Source: Streptomyces spiramyceticus (GTDB taxonomy: Bacteria > Actinomycetota > Actinomycetes > Streptomycetales > Streptomycetaceae). Taken from it: a stretch of 64,000 bases of DNA. The notes beneath the pieces were generated by a model, which saw only the letters and a program-made list of their open reading frames with translations, was not told where the DNA came from and did no database searches. Shown one piece after another: positions 33,114-41,469 of the stretch (its first letter is position 1; each line of letters begins with the position of its first letter). The DNA lies in assembly GCF_028807635.1 (NCBI RefSeq), contig NZ_JARBAX010000001.1:248001-312000 (forward strand). Direction: 5' to 3'. The position numbers and the translations under genes are program-made.

Positions 33114-34556
33114 GTGACTGCCAAGCCCCGCATCCCCAATGTCCTCGCCGGCCGCTACGCCTCCGCACAGCTCGCCGACCTGTGGTCCCCCGAGCAGAAG
33201 GTGAAGCTGGAGCGTCAGCTCTGGCTCGCCGTGCTCCGTGCTCAGAAGGACCTCGGGATCGAGGTTCCGGACGCCGCCATCGCCGATTACGAGCGTGTAC
33301 TCGACCAGGTCGACCTGGGGTCGATCGCCGAGCGCGAGAAGGTCACGCGCCATGACGTGAAGGCGCGCATCGAGGAGTTCAACGCGCTCGCGGGCCATGA
33401 GCAGGTCCACAAGGGCATGACGTCCCGCGACCTCACGGAGAACGTCGAGCAGCTTCAGATCCGGCTCTCGCTCGAGCTGATGCGCGACCGTACGGTCGCG
33501 GTGCTGGCGCGGCTGGGCAAGCTGTCCGGCGAGTACGCGGAGCTGGTCATGGCCGGCCGCTCGCACAATGTCGCGGCCCAGGCGACGACCCTCGGCAAGC
33601 GCTTCGCCACGACGGCGGACGAGCTGCTGGTGGCGTACGGCCGCCTTGAGGAACTGCTCGGCCGCTACCCGCTGCGCGGCATCAAGGGCCCGGTGGGAAC
33701 GGCCCAGGACATGCTGGACCTGCTCGGCGGAGGCTCCGAGGGGGCAGCGAAGCTGGCGGACCTGGAGCAGCGGATCGCCTCTCACCTCGGCTTCTCGCAG
33801 GCCTTCACCTCGGTGGGCCAGGTGTACCCCCGGTCGCTGGACTACGAGGTCGTGACTGCGCTGGTGCAGCTCGCGGGTGCGCCCTCCTCGATGGCCAAGA
33901 CGATCCGGCTGATGGCGGGCCACGAGCTGGTGACGGAAGGGTTCAAGCCCGGCCAGGTCGGCTCGTCCGCAATGCCTCACAAGATGAACACCCGCTCCTG
34001 CGAGCGCGTCAACGGCCTCATGGTGATCCTGCGCGGCTACGCCTCGATGACGGGCGAGCTGGCGGGCGACCAGTGGAACGAGGGCGACGTGTCCTGCTCG
34101 GTGGTGCGCCGGGTCGCGCTGCCCGACGCGTTCTTCGCGTTCGACGGTCTCCTTGAGACCTTCCTGACTGTGCTCGACGAGTTCGGCGCCTTCCCGGCGG
34201 TCGTGGCGCGCGAGCTGGACCGCTACCTGCCGTTCCTGGCCACGACCAAGGTCCTCATGGCTTCGGTACGCGCCGGGGTCGGCCGCGAGGTCGCGCACGA
34301 GGCCATCAAGGAGAACGCGGTCGCCTCCGCCCTGGCCATGCGTGAGCAGGGCGCCGAGCGCAACGAGCTGCTGGACAAGCTCGCGGTCGATGAGCGCATC
34401 CCGCTGGACCGGGCGCAGCTGGACGAGCTTATGGCCGACAAGCTGTCGTTCACCGGGGCCGCCGCCCAGCAGGTCGCGGCAGTGATCTCGCGTATCGAGG
34501 AGATCGTCAAGCAGCACCCCTTGGCTGCCGGGTACGTCCCCGGGTCGATCCTGTGA
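33114..34556 (+). CDS. purB: Adenylosuccinate lyase (PurB)
   Basis: PurB removes fumarate from SAICAR and adenylosuccinate in purine synthesis. The fumarase/lyase superfamily motifs are present: HEQVHKGMTSRDLTENVEQ, GRSHNVAAQATTLGKR, and the mobile signature loop GSSAMPHKMNTRSCERVNG with the catalytic Ser. The length of 480 residues fits the actinobacterial form. GTG 33114 is the only sensible start. The promoter TAGAAT close by suggests leaderless translation. Confidence 0.95.
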   Translation: MTAKPRIPNVLAGRYASAQLADLWSPEQKVKLERQLWLAVLRAQKDLGIEVPDAAIADYERVLDQVDLGSIAEREKVTRHDVKARIEEFNALAGHEQVHKGMTSRDLTENVEQLQIRLSLELMRDRTVAVLARLGKLSGEYAELVMAGRSHNVAAQATTLGKRFATTADELLVAYGRLEELLGRYPLRGIKGPVGTAQDMLDLLGGGSEGAAKLADLEQRIASHLGFSQAFTSVGQVYPRSLDYEVVTALVQLAGAPSSMAKTIRLMAGHELVTEGFKPGQVGSSAMPHKMNTRSCERVNGLMVILRGYASMTGELAGDQWNEGDVSCSVVRRVALPDAFFAFDGLLETFLTVLDEFGAFPAVVARELDRYLPFLATTKVLMASVRAGVGREVAHEAIKENAVASALAMREQGAERNELLDKLAVDERIPLDRAQLDELMADKLSFTGAAAQQVAAVISRIEEIVKQHPLAAGYVPGSIL

Positions 34557-34566
34557 CGCGTACGGC

Positions 34567-35139
34567 ATGACACCCGAAGAGCTCCTGGCCGCCCGCGACC
34601 GCCTCGTTCCCGATGTGGCCGCGGGCGGCCTGCGTGTCCTCTTCTGCGGCATCAACCCGGGACTGATGTCGGCCGTGACGGGCCACCACTTCGCCCGCCC
34701 GGGCAACCGCTTCTGGCCGGTGCTGCACCTCTCCGGCTTCACCCCACGGCAGCTGAAGCCGGCGGAACAGGACGAGCTGCTTTCGTACGGTCTCGGCATC
34801 ACCAATGTGGTGGCGCGGGCCAGCGCACGGGCCGACGAGATCAGCGACGAGGAGTTCCGCGAGGGCGGGCGGCTCCTGACAGCAAAGGTCGAACTGCTCC
34901 GGCCCAAGTGGCTCGCGGTAGTCGGCATCACCGCGTACCGCACTGCTTTCGGCGAACGGAAGGCCGTCGTCGGGCCGCAGGAGCGGACGATAGGCGAGAC
35001 CCGGGTCTGGGCGCTGCCCAACCCGAGCGGGCTCAACGCCCACTGGACAGCACAGACCATGGCCGAGGAGTACGCCAGGCTGCGGGCTGCGGCGGAAGGC
35101 GTCCCCGACCAGCGCCTTAGGGCGGGTCCGTCTCGGTGA
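34567..35139 (+). CDS. mug: G/U mismatch-specific uracil-DNA glycosylase (MUG)
   Basis: The 190-residue enzyme belongs to UDG family 2. The active-site segment is VLFCGINPGLMS, where Asn activates water, and the mismatch-wedging segment is LPNPSGLNAHW. It excises uracil or thymine mispaired with G. It starts 10 bases after purB. Its last 23 bases overlap the end of the convergent unknown gene. Confidence 0.92.
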   Translation: MTPEELLAARDRLVPDVAAGGLRVLFCGINPGLMSAVTGHHFARPGNRFWPVLHLSGFTPRQLKPAEQDELLSYGLGITNVVARASARADEISDEEFREGGRLLTAKVELLRPKWLAVVGITAYRTAFGERKAVVGPQERTIGETRVWALPNPSGLNAHWTAQTMAEEYARLRAAAEGVPDQRLRAGPSR

Positions 35140-35554
35140 CTACGGCCACCAGCTGGAACGGGAGCTCCTTGTCCCAGTGGGAGACTCCCAGGGCGATCCA
35201 GTGACCGTCGACCTGCCAGATGTACACGTACGGGACGGAGTTGCTCAGTTCGTTCCATGGGTCCGGTATGTCCTCTCCATTGAAGCCACGCTCTAACAGG
35301 CTCCACAGACTGAACTGCTGCGGCTGTCCCCAGCGTCCGCTCAGCAGAACCGCCAGGGCTTCGCACTCCGCTTCGAACTGCGCGGCGACGTCTTCGCGTC
35401 GCGTGCCGTCGTCCTCCCAGAAGTCCTCGCTGGTGTCCAGCTCGGCGATGTGGAATCCCGGCCCGCTGGTGCCGTGCTCGGTTCTGCCGCACGCCGCGGG
35501 GAAAGCGCGGGCGCGCAGCAGATCGACAGTGGCGAGATACCGTGCGGTGCTCAT
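35117..35554 (-). CDS. Conserved hypothetical protein
   Basis: The 145-residue protein starts at ATG 35554. It has an aromatic, acidic composition: FHIAELDTSEDFWEDDGTRREDVAAQFEAE in the first half, and SVPYVYIWQVDGHWIALGVSHWDKELPFQLVAVV at the end. The latter suggests a compact beta-sheet protein like those in Streptomyces immunity/SMI1-type or DUF families; I cannot assign it. No signal peptide or membrane helix is seen. It converges with and overlaps mug. Confidence 0.7.
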   Translation of the reverse strand: MSTARYLATVDLLRARAFPAACGRTEHGTSGPGFHIAELDTSEDFWEDDGTRREDVAAQFEAECEALAVLLSGRWGQPQQFSLWSLLERGFNGEDIPDPWNELSNSVPYVYIWQVDGHWIALGVSHWDKELPFQLVAVVTETDPP

Positions 35555-35610
35555 GCCGTCAGTAAACCGTCCCGCACTGACAATTGGTCTACCGGCAGTT
35601 GGCCTTCCGG

Positions 35611-36348
35611 TCAGGCGTCGCGGCGCCGGAGGGCCCACCATCCGGCAAGCACCGCCGCCGCTGCCCAGGCCGCGGTGACCGCGAGACCCGTCCACGGGCC
35701 CAAAGCGCCTTGCGGATACTGCTGGAGCACCAACTGGCCTGCGCGGTCCGGCAGATACTCCACAACACCCTTGGCCACACTTCCGATGACAAAGGGAACA
35801 ATCAGAATGAAGGGTATGAGCAGGCTCAGAACGGCGACTCCGCTGCGCAGCAGGGTGGTCAGGCCGGCCGCGAAGAGGGCCATCAGCGCGAGGTAGATAC
35901 CGCTGCCGACGCAGGCGCGCAGGGCGCCCGGGTCTCCGAGTCCGATGGCGTACTTCCCCATGAAGGCCTGTCCCCCGAGGAACGTCACGAAGCCGGTGAT
36001 CAGCCCCACGGCGAGCACCGCACCGCCGACGAGTGCCATCTTCGCGGCGTAGAAGCTTCCTCGGCTCGGCACAGCGGCGAGCGATGTCCGCAGAGCGCCG
36101 TTCACATATTCGGAGGACACTGCCGTGACCCCGAAGGCCACGGCGGCGATCTGGCCGAAGTTCAGGGCGTAGAAGGCACCGAAGACAGGGTCGGATTCGC
36201 CGCCTTCGGCTTCCGCCTGGCCCACGGTGGCGCTGACGAGAACGGTGATGGCGACCGTGACGGCAAAGACCGCGATCAGCGATCCGGAAATGGAACGCAT
36301 GGACCTGATCTTGATCCACTCGGAGTGCAGAACTGCTGTGGTCGGCAT
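35611..36348 (-). CDS. ABC-2 type transporter permease
   Basis: The 245-residue membrane protein has six hydrophobic segments (including SGSLIAVFAVTVAITVLVSAT, GAVLAVGLITGFVTFLGG and LSLLIPFILIVPFVIGSVAKGVVEYL). The N terminus LHSEWIKIRSMRS is the hallmark of ABC-2 permeases in Streptomyces drug or lipid exporters. Its AGGAGG ribosome site lies inside the end of the ATPase gene two bases upstream. Confidence 0.88.
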   Translation of the reverse strand: MPTTAVLHSEWIKIRSMRSISGSLIAVFAVTVAITVLVSATVGQAEAEGGESDPVFGAFYALNFGQIAAVAFGVTAVSSEYVNGALRTSLAAVPSRGSFYAAKMALVGGAVLAVGLITGFVTFLGGQAFMGKYAIGLGDPGALRACVGSGIYLALMALFAAGLTTLLRSGVAVLSLLIPFILIVPFVIGSVAKGVVEYLPDRAGQLVLQQYPQGALGPWTGLAVTAAWAAAAVLAGWWALRRRDA

Positions 36349-36350
36349 GG

Positions 36351-37286
36351 TCAGGCCTCCTGCGGGGTCGTGACGGGCGTGGCGGCGAACTCTGCGTCCG
36401 TGGCCGTGAGGTCGAGATAGGCCTGTTCCAGCGAGGCCTGCTCGTCGGAGAGTTCGAGGATCGGGATGCCCTCTCGGGCGGCTGTCGCCCCGATGTCCTC
36501 AGCTTTCGCACCGTCGACGGTCCACAGTCCGCCGCCGTCGCCTCCCTCCAGTGCGAATCCGGCGCGGGTCAGTGCGGTGCGGAGCCGGTCCGGCTCGGTG
36601 GTGCGCAGCCTGACGCGGGGCCGGCTGCGGGCGTCGAGGAACTCCTGCATCGGGGTGTCGGCCAGCAGCCTGCCGCGACCGAGGACGACGAGGTGGTCGG
36701 CGAAGGACGAGGTCTCATTCATCAGGTGGCTTGAGACGAGGACCGTGCGGCCCTCGCGGGCGAGCCTTTTCATCAGCTCGCGGATCCAGATGATGCCCTC
36801 CGGGTCGAGACCGTTCGACGGCTCGTCGAGCATCACCACCGATGGGTCGCCCAGCAGGGCGGCGGCGACACCCAGCCGCTGCCGCATGCCCAGCGAGAAC
36901 GTTTTGATCCGGCGCGTGGCGACCTGCGCGAGGCCGGATTCCTCCAGTACCTCGTCGACGCGGCGCAGGGATATGCGGTTGCTGGCGGCGAGGATGCGCA
37001 GATGGTCCCGGGCGGTGCGCGACCCGTGCGCGGACTGGGCGTCGAGCAGCGCGCCGACCCGCCGCAACGGCTCGTCGATCGCTGCGTATCGCTGACCGCC
37101 GATCGTGGCTGTGCCGGACGTGGGCCGGTCCAGGCCGAGGACGAGGCGCATGGTGGTGGACTTGCCGGCGCCGTTCGGGCCGAGGAATCCGGTGACGCGG
37201 CCCGGCCGCACCGTGAAGGTGAGCCGGTCCACGGCGCGTTTGGTGCCGTATTCCTTGCTGAGTTCTTGGACGTCGATGCTGTTCAT
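36351..37286 (-). CDS. ABC transporter ATP-binding protein (drug/lipid export type)
   Basis: The 311-residue protein starts at ATG 37286 and carries Walker A GPNGAGKST, the signature FSLGMRQRL, Walker B VVMLDEPSNGLDPEG and the switch region VSSHLMNE. The C-terminal third is the regulatory extension seen in BcrA/DrrA-like exporters. With the ABC-2 permease it forms an exporter. It is divergent from a sensor kinase/response regulator pair, the usual layout of an antibiotic-sensing export module. Confidence 0.9.
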   Translation of the reverse strand: MNSIDVQELSKEYGTKRAVDRLTFTVRPGRVTGFLGPNGAGKSTTMRLVLGLDRPTSGTATIGGQRYAAIDEPLRRVGALLDAQSAHGSRTARDHLRILAASNRISLRRVDEVLEESGLAQVATRRIKTFSLGMRQRLGVAAALLGDPSVVMLDEPSNGLDPEGIIWIRELMKRLAREGRTVLVSSHLMNETSSFADHLVVLGRGRLLADTPMQEFLDARSRPRVRLRTTEPDRLRTALTRAGFALEGGDGGGLWTVDGAKAEDIGATAAREGIPILELSDEQASLEQAYLDLTATDAEFAATPVTTPQEA

Positions 37287-37323
37287 GGATCCAGATTGGC
37301 TTCGGCGCCCTGCCTGCTGCCTC

Positions 37324-37360
37324 CCCCACGCGTGGGGATCATCTCCCCCGTGCGGGGGAG
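37324..37360. promoter_or_regulatory. Two adjacent palindromes in the ABC/two-component divergent promoter
   Basis: CCCCACGCGTGGGG (37324-37337) is a perfect palindrome. CTCCCCC-GTGC-GGGGGAG (37343-37360) is a perfect inverted repeat five bases further on. They lie 38 bases upstream of the ABC gene and 35 upstream of the sensor kinase, and are a good binding site for the LuxR-type response regulator. Confidence 0.6.
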
Positions 37361-37394
37361 CCGTCGCACCATGGCCCGCTGGCAGGATGACCGC

Positions 37395-38570
37395 ATGTTC
37401 CGATATCTCCGCCGGCTGACCCACGGGGTCACCTACACACGATGGCTGCACCTGTGCATCCCGGTGTCGATCTTCAGTGTGTGGATGTATATCTCGCTCG
37501 ATACGTGGTACTTCCCAGCGCTGTTGATGCTTCCGCTGGGTCTGATTCGCGCGGTGAGGCTGGAAGAGGGGCTGCAGGCCCAGCTGTTGCTGACGCCCGA
37601 CGAACGGGGGCGAGCCGATCCCACCATCGCCGCCGCACCGTCCGTCACCTGGGCCGAGCGCTGGAAGACGGTGTGCTGGATCGAGGTGCGGATGGCCCTC
37701 TCCGTGGTCGCGACGATCGTAACCTTCTGGCTGCCGATCCTCACCGTCGAAATGATCCTGTTCTCGTCCGGAGCGGCCACGACGGGAAATATCTGGCTGA
37801 TGTCGGACATGGAGCCGCACTGGTGGTACGCGCCGCTCGCGCCGGTGCCGCTCGCAGTGATGCTCGTCAGCATTCCGGCTCTTGGAGACCTGGTCACGTT
37901 GATGGCCCGCCGCCTGCTCGGCCCCTCGCCCAAGGAGCGGTTGCTGGCCATGGAGGAGCGCACCGAGCAGCTTCTCGAGCGAAATCGCATCGCGCGCGAA
38001 CTGCACGACTCGATCGGGCATGCCCTGACCGTGGCCGTCGTTCAGGCAGGCGCGGCGCGGGCGGCGAAGGACCCGGAGTTCACCGGCCGGGCGCTGGCCG
38101 CGATCGAGGAGACCGGGCGGGACGCGCTGGAGGACTTGGAGCGGGTGCTGCGCGTGCTGCGGGAGGAGCGGAAGCCGACCACCCAGCGTCCGACACTCGC
38201 CGAGGCGAGCCGCCTGTTCGATTCCGCCCGCGCGTCGGGGGTGAAGCTCGACGTCGAGGTGGCCGGGCCCCTGTCCGGCGTGCCGGGCCCGATGTCACGC
38301 GAGGGTTATCGCATCCTCCAGGAGTCGCTCACCAATGTGCTGCGCCACTCCGGCGCTGTCCCGGTCCGGGTGCGGATGGCTGTCGCGGATGGGCGGCTGG
38401 AGCTACAGGTGTCCAACCCGCTGAGCGGATCGCCCGGTTCCCCCGGCGGTGGCAGTGGGCTGCGAGGGATCCGTGAGCGGGCCGCGCTGCTCGGCGGGAA
38501 CGCCAAGACTGGTCCGTACAACGGGGAATGGATGGTGCACGCGAGCCTGCCGCTGGACCGAATACGCTGA
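37395..38570 (+). CDS. Sensor histidine kinase (HisKA_3 type)
   Basis: The 391-residue kinase has four membrane segments within residues 17-170, with little sequence outside the membrane. This resembles intramembrane-sensing kinases. A coiled linker (ERLLAMEERTEQLLERNRIA), the phosphorylation helix RELHDSIGHALT (His204) and a C-terminal ATPase with SLTNVLRHS (N box) and GSGLRGIRERAALLGG follow. ATG 37395 has AGGATGA upstream. It pairs with the response regulator five bases downstream and faces the ABC exporter. Confidence 0.92.
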   Translation: MFRYLRRLTHGVTYTRWLHLCIPVSIFSVWMYISLDTWYFPALLMLPLGLIRAVRLEEGLQAQLLLTPDERGRADPTIAAAPSVTWAERWKTVCWIEVRMALSVVATIVTFWLPILTVEMILFSSGAATTGNIWLMSDMEPHWWYAPLAPVPLAVMLVSIPALGDLVTLMARRLLGPSPKERLLAMEERTEQLLERNRIARELHDSIGHALTVAVVQAGAARAAKDPEFTGRALAAIEETGRDALEDLERVLRVLREERKPTTQRPTLAEASRLFDSARASGVKLDVEVAGPLSGVPGPMSREGYRILQESLTNVLRHSGAVPVRVRMAVADGRLELQVSNPLSGSPGSPGGGSGLRGIRERAALLGGNAKTGPYNGEWMVHASLPLDRIR

Positions 38571-38574
38571 TCGA

Positions 38575-39225
38575 ATGCCGGTTACCGTTCTTCTGGTCGA
38601 CGACGAGCCTCTGGTGCGCGCGGGTCTGCGCGCCGTCCTTGAGGCACAGCCCGATATCGAGGTGGTGGGTGAGGCGGCCGACGGCGCCGCGGTCGTGCCG
38701 CTGGTGCGCCGGCTACGTCCCGATGTGGTCGCCATGGATGTACGGATGCCTCTGATGGACGGCATCGAGGCCACCCGCGTGGTGCTGCGCACCATCGACT
38801 CGCCGCCGAAGATCCTGGTGGTGACGACATTCGAGAACGACGAGTACGTGTACGAGGCACTGCGGGCCGGGGCCGATGGCTTTCTGCTCAAGCGCGCCCG
38901 GCCGACCGAGATCGTGAATGCGGTGCGGCTCGTTGCCGAGGGCGAGTCGCTGCTGTTCCCCGCCGCCGTCCGCGCCCTCGCCGCCGAGTACGGCAGCAAC
39001 AAGGCGCGCGCGGCCCTGGACCGTGCCGCGCTCACCGAGCGGGAGGAAGCGGTGCTCCGGCTCATGGCGCGCGGGCTGTCCAACGCCGAGATCGCCGGGA
39101 AGCTCGTCGTCGGCAGCGAGACGGTGAAGACCCATGTCAGCGCTGTGCTGGCCAAGTTGGGTGCCCGGGACCGCACCCAGGCGGTGATCGCCGCATACGA
39201 GTCCGGCTTCGTCTCCCCGAGCTGA
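38575..39225 (+). CDS. LuxR-family response regulator
   Basis: The 216-residue regulator has a receiver domain (VLLVDDEPLVRAGLRAVL, Asp55 in VVAMDVRMP, Lys in LLKRARP) and a C-terminal LuxR HTH (LTEREEAVLRLMARGLSNAEIAGKLVVGSETVKTHVSAVLAKL). It is the partner of the upstream kinase. Likely targets are the two palindromes between the kinase gene and the ABC exporter. Confidence 0.94.
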   Translation: MPVTVLLVDDEPLVRAGLRAVLEAQPDIEVVGEAADGAAVVPLVRRLRPDVVAMDVRMPLMDGIEATRVVLRTIDSPPKILVVTTFENDEYVYEALRAGADGFLLKRARPTEIVNAVRLVAEGESLLFPAAVRALAAEYGSNKARAALDRAALTEREEAVLRLMARGLSNAEIAGKLVVGSETVKTHVSAVLAKLGARDRTQAVIAAYESGFVSPS

Positions 39226-39259
39226 TCCGGCCCCGGTGCGCAGACCTGCCCGGGCGCGG

Positions 39260-39290
39260 CTCGCTGTGCTCCGGAACCAGCGAGTACGAT
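39260..39290 (+). promoter_or_regulatory. Inverted repeat and -10 hexamer upstream of the ROK regulator
   Basis: CTCGCTG (39260-39266) and CAGCGAG (39278-39284) form a perfect inverted repeat, and TACGAT, a good -10, follows directly at 39285-39290. The site would occlude the -35 region, fitting autorepression. Confidence 0.5.
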
Positions 39291-39324
39291 CCGGCAAACA
39301 CGCGACGAGCTGGGAGGAAACACC

Positions 39325-40482
39325 GTGGGGCGGTTGACCGGCGGGGACCCCTCTCTGCTGCGGCGGATCAATTCCGCCGTGGTCCTGCACGCCCTGCGGG
39401 GCGCCGGCTCCCCCACCCTCACCGACCTGACCCGCGTCACCGGGCTGTCCCGGCCGACGGTCGAGGGTGTGGTCGAAGGGCTGATGGTGACCGGGCTTGT
39501 CGTCGAAGCCCCGCCCGAAGAAGGTGAGGCCCGACGCCAGGGGCGGCCCGCGCGCAGGTTCCGGTTCCGGGCCGAGGCGGGCCACCTGATGGGCGTCGAG
39601 ATCGGTCCGCACCGGATCGCCGCCCTGCTCTCCGGCCTCGACGGCCGCGTCATCGGAGCCGGCTCCCGCGAGGTGTCCGAGACCGCGTCGGCGGACGAGC
39701 GGCTCGACCGGGTACGCGCCATGGTCGCCGACGTGCTGCGCCGCGCCGGCGTCGCGCGCGGTTCGCTGCGCGCCGTCGGCGTCGGCACTCCCGGCATCGT
39801 GGAGGCGGACGGTACCGTTCGGCTCGGTACCGCCCTGCCGGACTGGACCGGGCTGCCGCTCGGCGAACGGCTCCGCCGCTCCTTCCGCTGCCCCGTGCTG
39901 GTCGAGAACGACGCCAACGCCGCGGCGGTCGCCGAGCACTGGAAGGGCGCCGCCGTCGAATCCGACGACATCGTGTTCGTCATGGCCGGGCTGAGCCCTG
40001 GCGCGGGTTCGCTGATCGGCGGGCGGCTGCACCGCGGCTTCGGCGGCGCCGCCGGCGAGATCGGCGCGCTGCACCTGCTGGGCCGCGAAGTCACGCCGGA
40101 AAGGCTGCTGTCGACGACGGACGAGCCGCTGCATCCGCTGGACGAGCAGGCGGTGGCCGCGGTGTTCCGGCAGGCCAGGCAGGGGGATGCGGGCGCGCAG
40201 CAGGCCGTCGAGCGGTTCATCCAGCGCCTGGTGCACGATGTGGCTGCGCTGGTCCTCGCGCTCGACCCCGAGCTGGTCGTGGTCGGCGGGTGGGCGGCCG
40301 GTCTGGACGGCGTACTGGAGCCGCTGCGGGGCGAGTTGGAGCGCTACTGCCTGCGTCCGCCGCGGGTGGCCCTGTCCCTGCTCGGTGAGGCGGCCGTGGC
40401 GACGGGCGCGCTGCGCCTCGCCCTCGACCACGTCGAGGAGCAGCTTTTCGCCGTCGAGGGAACGGTAACGGCCCGCCGCTGA
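39325..40482 (+). CDS. ROK-family transcriptional regulator
   Basis: The 385-residue protein has an N-terminal winged helix (LLRRINSAVVLHALRGAGSPTLTDLTRVTGLSRPTVEGVVEGL) and a ROK sugar-kinase-like domain (VGVGTPGIVEADG, LVENDANAAAVAEHWKGAAV, AGLSPGAGSLIGGRLHRGFGGAAGEIG). The zinc motif CxCGxxGC that normally follows AGEIG is absent here. GTG 39325 follows GGGAGG. Such proteins usually sense sugars and repress uptake genes; the target is unknown. Confidence 0.9.
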   Translation: MGRLTGGDPSLLRRINSAVVLHALRGAGSPTLTDLTRVTGLSRPTVEGVVEGLMVTGLVVEAPPEEGEARRQGRPARRFRFRAEAGHLMGVEIGPHRIAALLSGLDGRVIGAGSREVSETASADERLDRVRAMVADVLRRAGVARGSLRAVGVGTPGIVEADGTVRLGTALPDWTGLPLGERLRRSFRCPVLVENDANAAAVAEHWKGAAVESDDIVFVMAGLSPGAGSLIGGRLHRGFGGAAGEIGALHLLGREVTPERLLSTTDEPLHPLDEQAVAAVFRQARQGDAGAQQAVERFIQRLVHDVAALVLALDPELVVVGGWAAGLDGVLEPLRGELERYCLRPPRVALSLLGEAAVATGALRLALDHVEEQLFAVEGTVTARR

Positions 40483-40520
40483 GTGCGACGGGCCGCCCGA
40501 AGTCCAGCAGCGGGGCGGGC
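40471..40520. terminator. Bulged hairpin between convergent ROK and GntR genes
   Basis: GCCCGCCGCTG at 40471-40481 pairs with CAGCGGGGCGGGC at 40508-40520 with a bulge. It overlaps the ROK stop codon and lies between convergent genes. Confidence 0.5.
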
Positions 40521-40522
40521 GA

Positions 40523-41287
40523 TCAGGACGCCTTGCGCTCCTGCGTGTGGTGACTGATCTCCAGGTCGCCCGAGTCGCCGAAGGTGAGCCGGCAGGTGTC
40601 GGCCCGGTACGTGGCCACCGAGACCGCGGCGGTCCTGCCCTCGGCGAAGTAGCGCGTGGTGACGACCAAGACGGGCGCCCCGGGCAGCCGGTCCAGCTCC
40701 TTGGCGTCGTCGGCGCGGGCGGAGCCGAGCTCGACGGCGCGGTCCTGGCCGTCCATTCCGAGGCGCTGCAGACCGCGCAGCACGCTGCGCGCGCGTGCCG
40801 CTCCGGACGGGGCTTCGATGGCGGGCAGTTCGGGCACGGACGCGACAGGAACGTACAGCAGCTCGGCCGCGACCGGCTGGCCGTGGGTCACCCGGATCCG
40901 GCGCACTGTGTGCACCTCGTCCTCGCCCGCCACGTCGAGCAGCCGCGCCACCGCTCCCGGGGGCACGGCATCCGTGCAGTCGACGGGCTGCCAGGCGTCA
41001 CCGGCGGCACCGGGCCACCCGTGCTGCGAGGTTCCGACGTCGACGCCCATGCGTGGCGGGGCGACTGTCGTGCCGACGCCGCGGCGGCGTTGCAGGCGGC
41101 CTTCCAGCTCCAGCTGTTCCAGTGCCTGGCGGAGCGTGGCGCGGGCGACGCCGAAGCGCGCGGCGAGTTCACGCTCGTTGGGCAGGATCTCTCCGACCGC
41201 GAAATCGGAGTCGAGTGCCTCGCTGAGGACGGTCTTGAGGTGCCAGTACTTCGGCTCCGGCACAGTGTCGAGCTGCGTGGTCCCCAC
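40523..41287 (-). CDS. GntR/HutC-family transcriptional regulator
   Basis: The 254-residue regulator starts at GTG 41287, six bases after GGAGG. The N-terminal winged helix reads LPNERELAARFGVARATLRQALEQLELEGRLQRRRGVGT. The C-terminal UTRA effector domain follows (VARLLDVAGEDEVHTVRRIRV, LVVTTRYFAEGRTAAVSVATYRADTCRLTF). The family senses sugar phosphates or amino-acid derivatives. A TTGGTC-AA-GACCAA element overlaps the promoter, so it probably represses itself. ROK, GntR and sigma genes together form a regulator cluster. Confidence 0.92.
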   Translation of the reverse strand: MGTTQLDTVPEPKYWHLKTVLSEALDSDFAVGEILPNERELAARFGVARATLRQALEQLELEGRLQRRRGVGTTVAPPRMGVDVGTSQHGWPGAAGDAWQPVDCTDAVPPGAVARLLDVAGEDEVHTVRRIRVTHGQPVAAELLYVPVASVPELPAIEAPSGAARARSVLRGLQRLGMDGQDRAVELGSARADDAKELDRLPGAPVLVVTTRYFAEGRTAAVSVATYRADTCRLTFGDSGDLEISHHTQERKAS

Positions 41288-41412
41288 CCTGATCCTCCGC
41301 AATCTCCGTGTCCGCGAACGCATCCGCGGACGTGTCCACGGACATGTCCCCGACGTGCCCGTGACGGCTTTCCGTGCCCTTGTTTATTAAAGGTTCCTGC
41401 ACTAACTCTGCG

Positions 41413-41447
41413 ACCATAAGTCTGCGGTCCCCCTTGGTCAAGACCAA
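41413..41447 (-). promoter_or_regulatory. GntR promoter with dre-like operator
   Basis: On the minus strand TTGACC (41441-41436) and TATGGT (41418-41413) are exactly 17 bases apart. The perfect inverted repeat TTGGTC-AA-GACCAA (41434-41447) overlaps the -35. It closely resembles the DasR dre element TGGTCTAGACCA. Confidence 0.65.
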
Positions 41448-41469
41448 TCCCAGGGGGCAAACGCGGACT

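Noticed and set aside
30189..35492. 1767-codon open frame on the minus strand
   Set aside because: It lies antisense to CNNM, SGNH, purB and mug genes, whose motifs are clear. Its product is a His/Arg/Gly-rich composition typical of GC-skew shadow frames.
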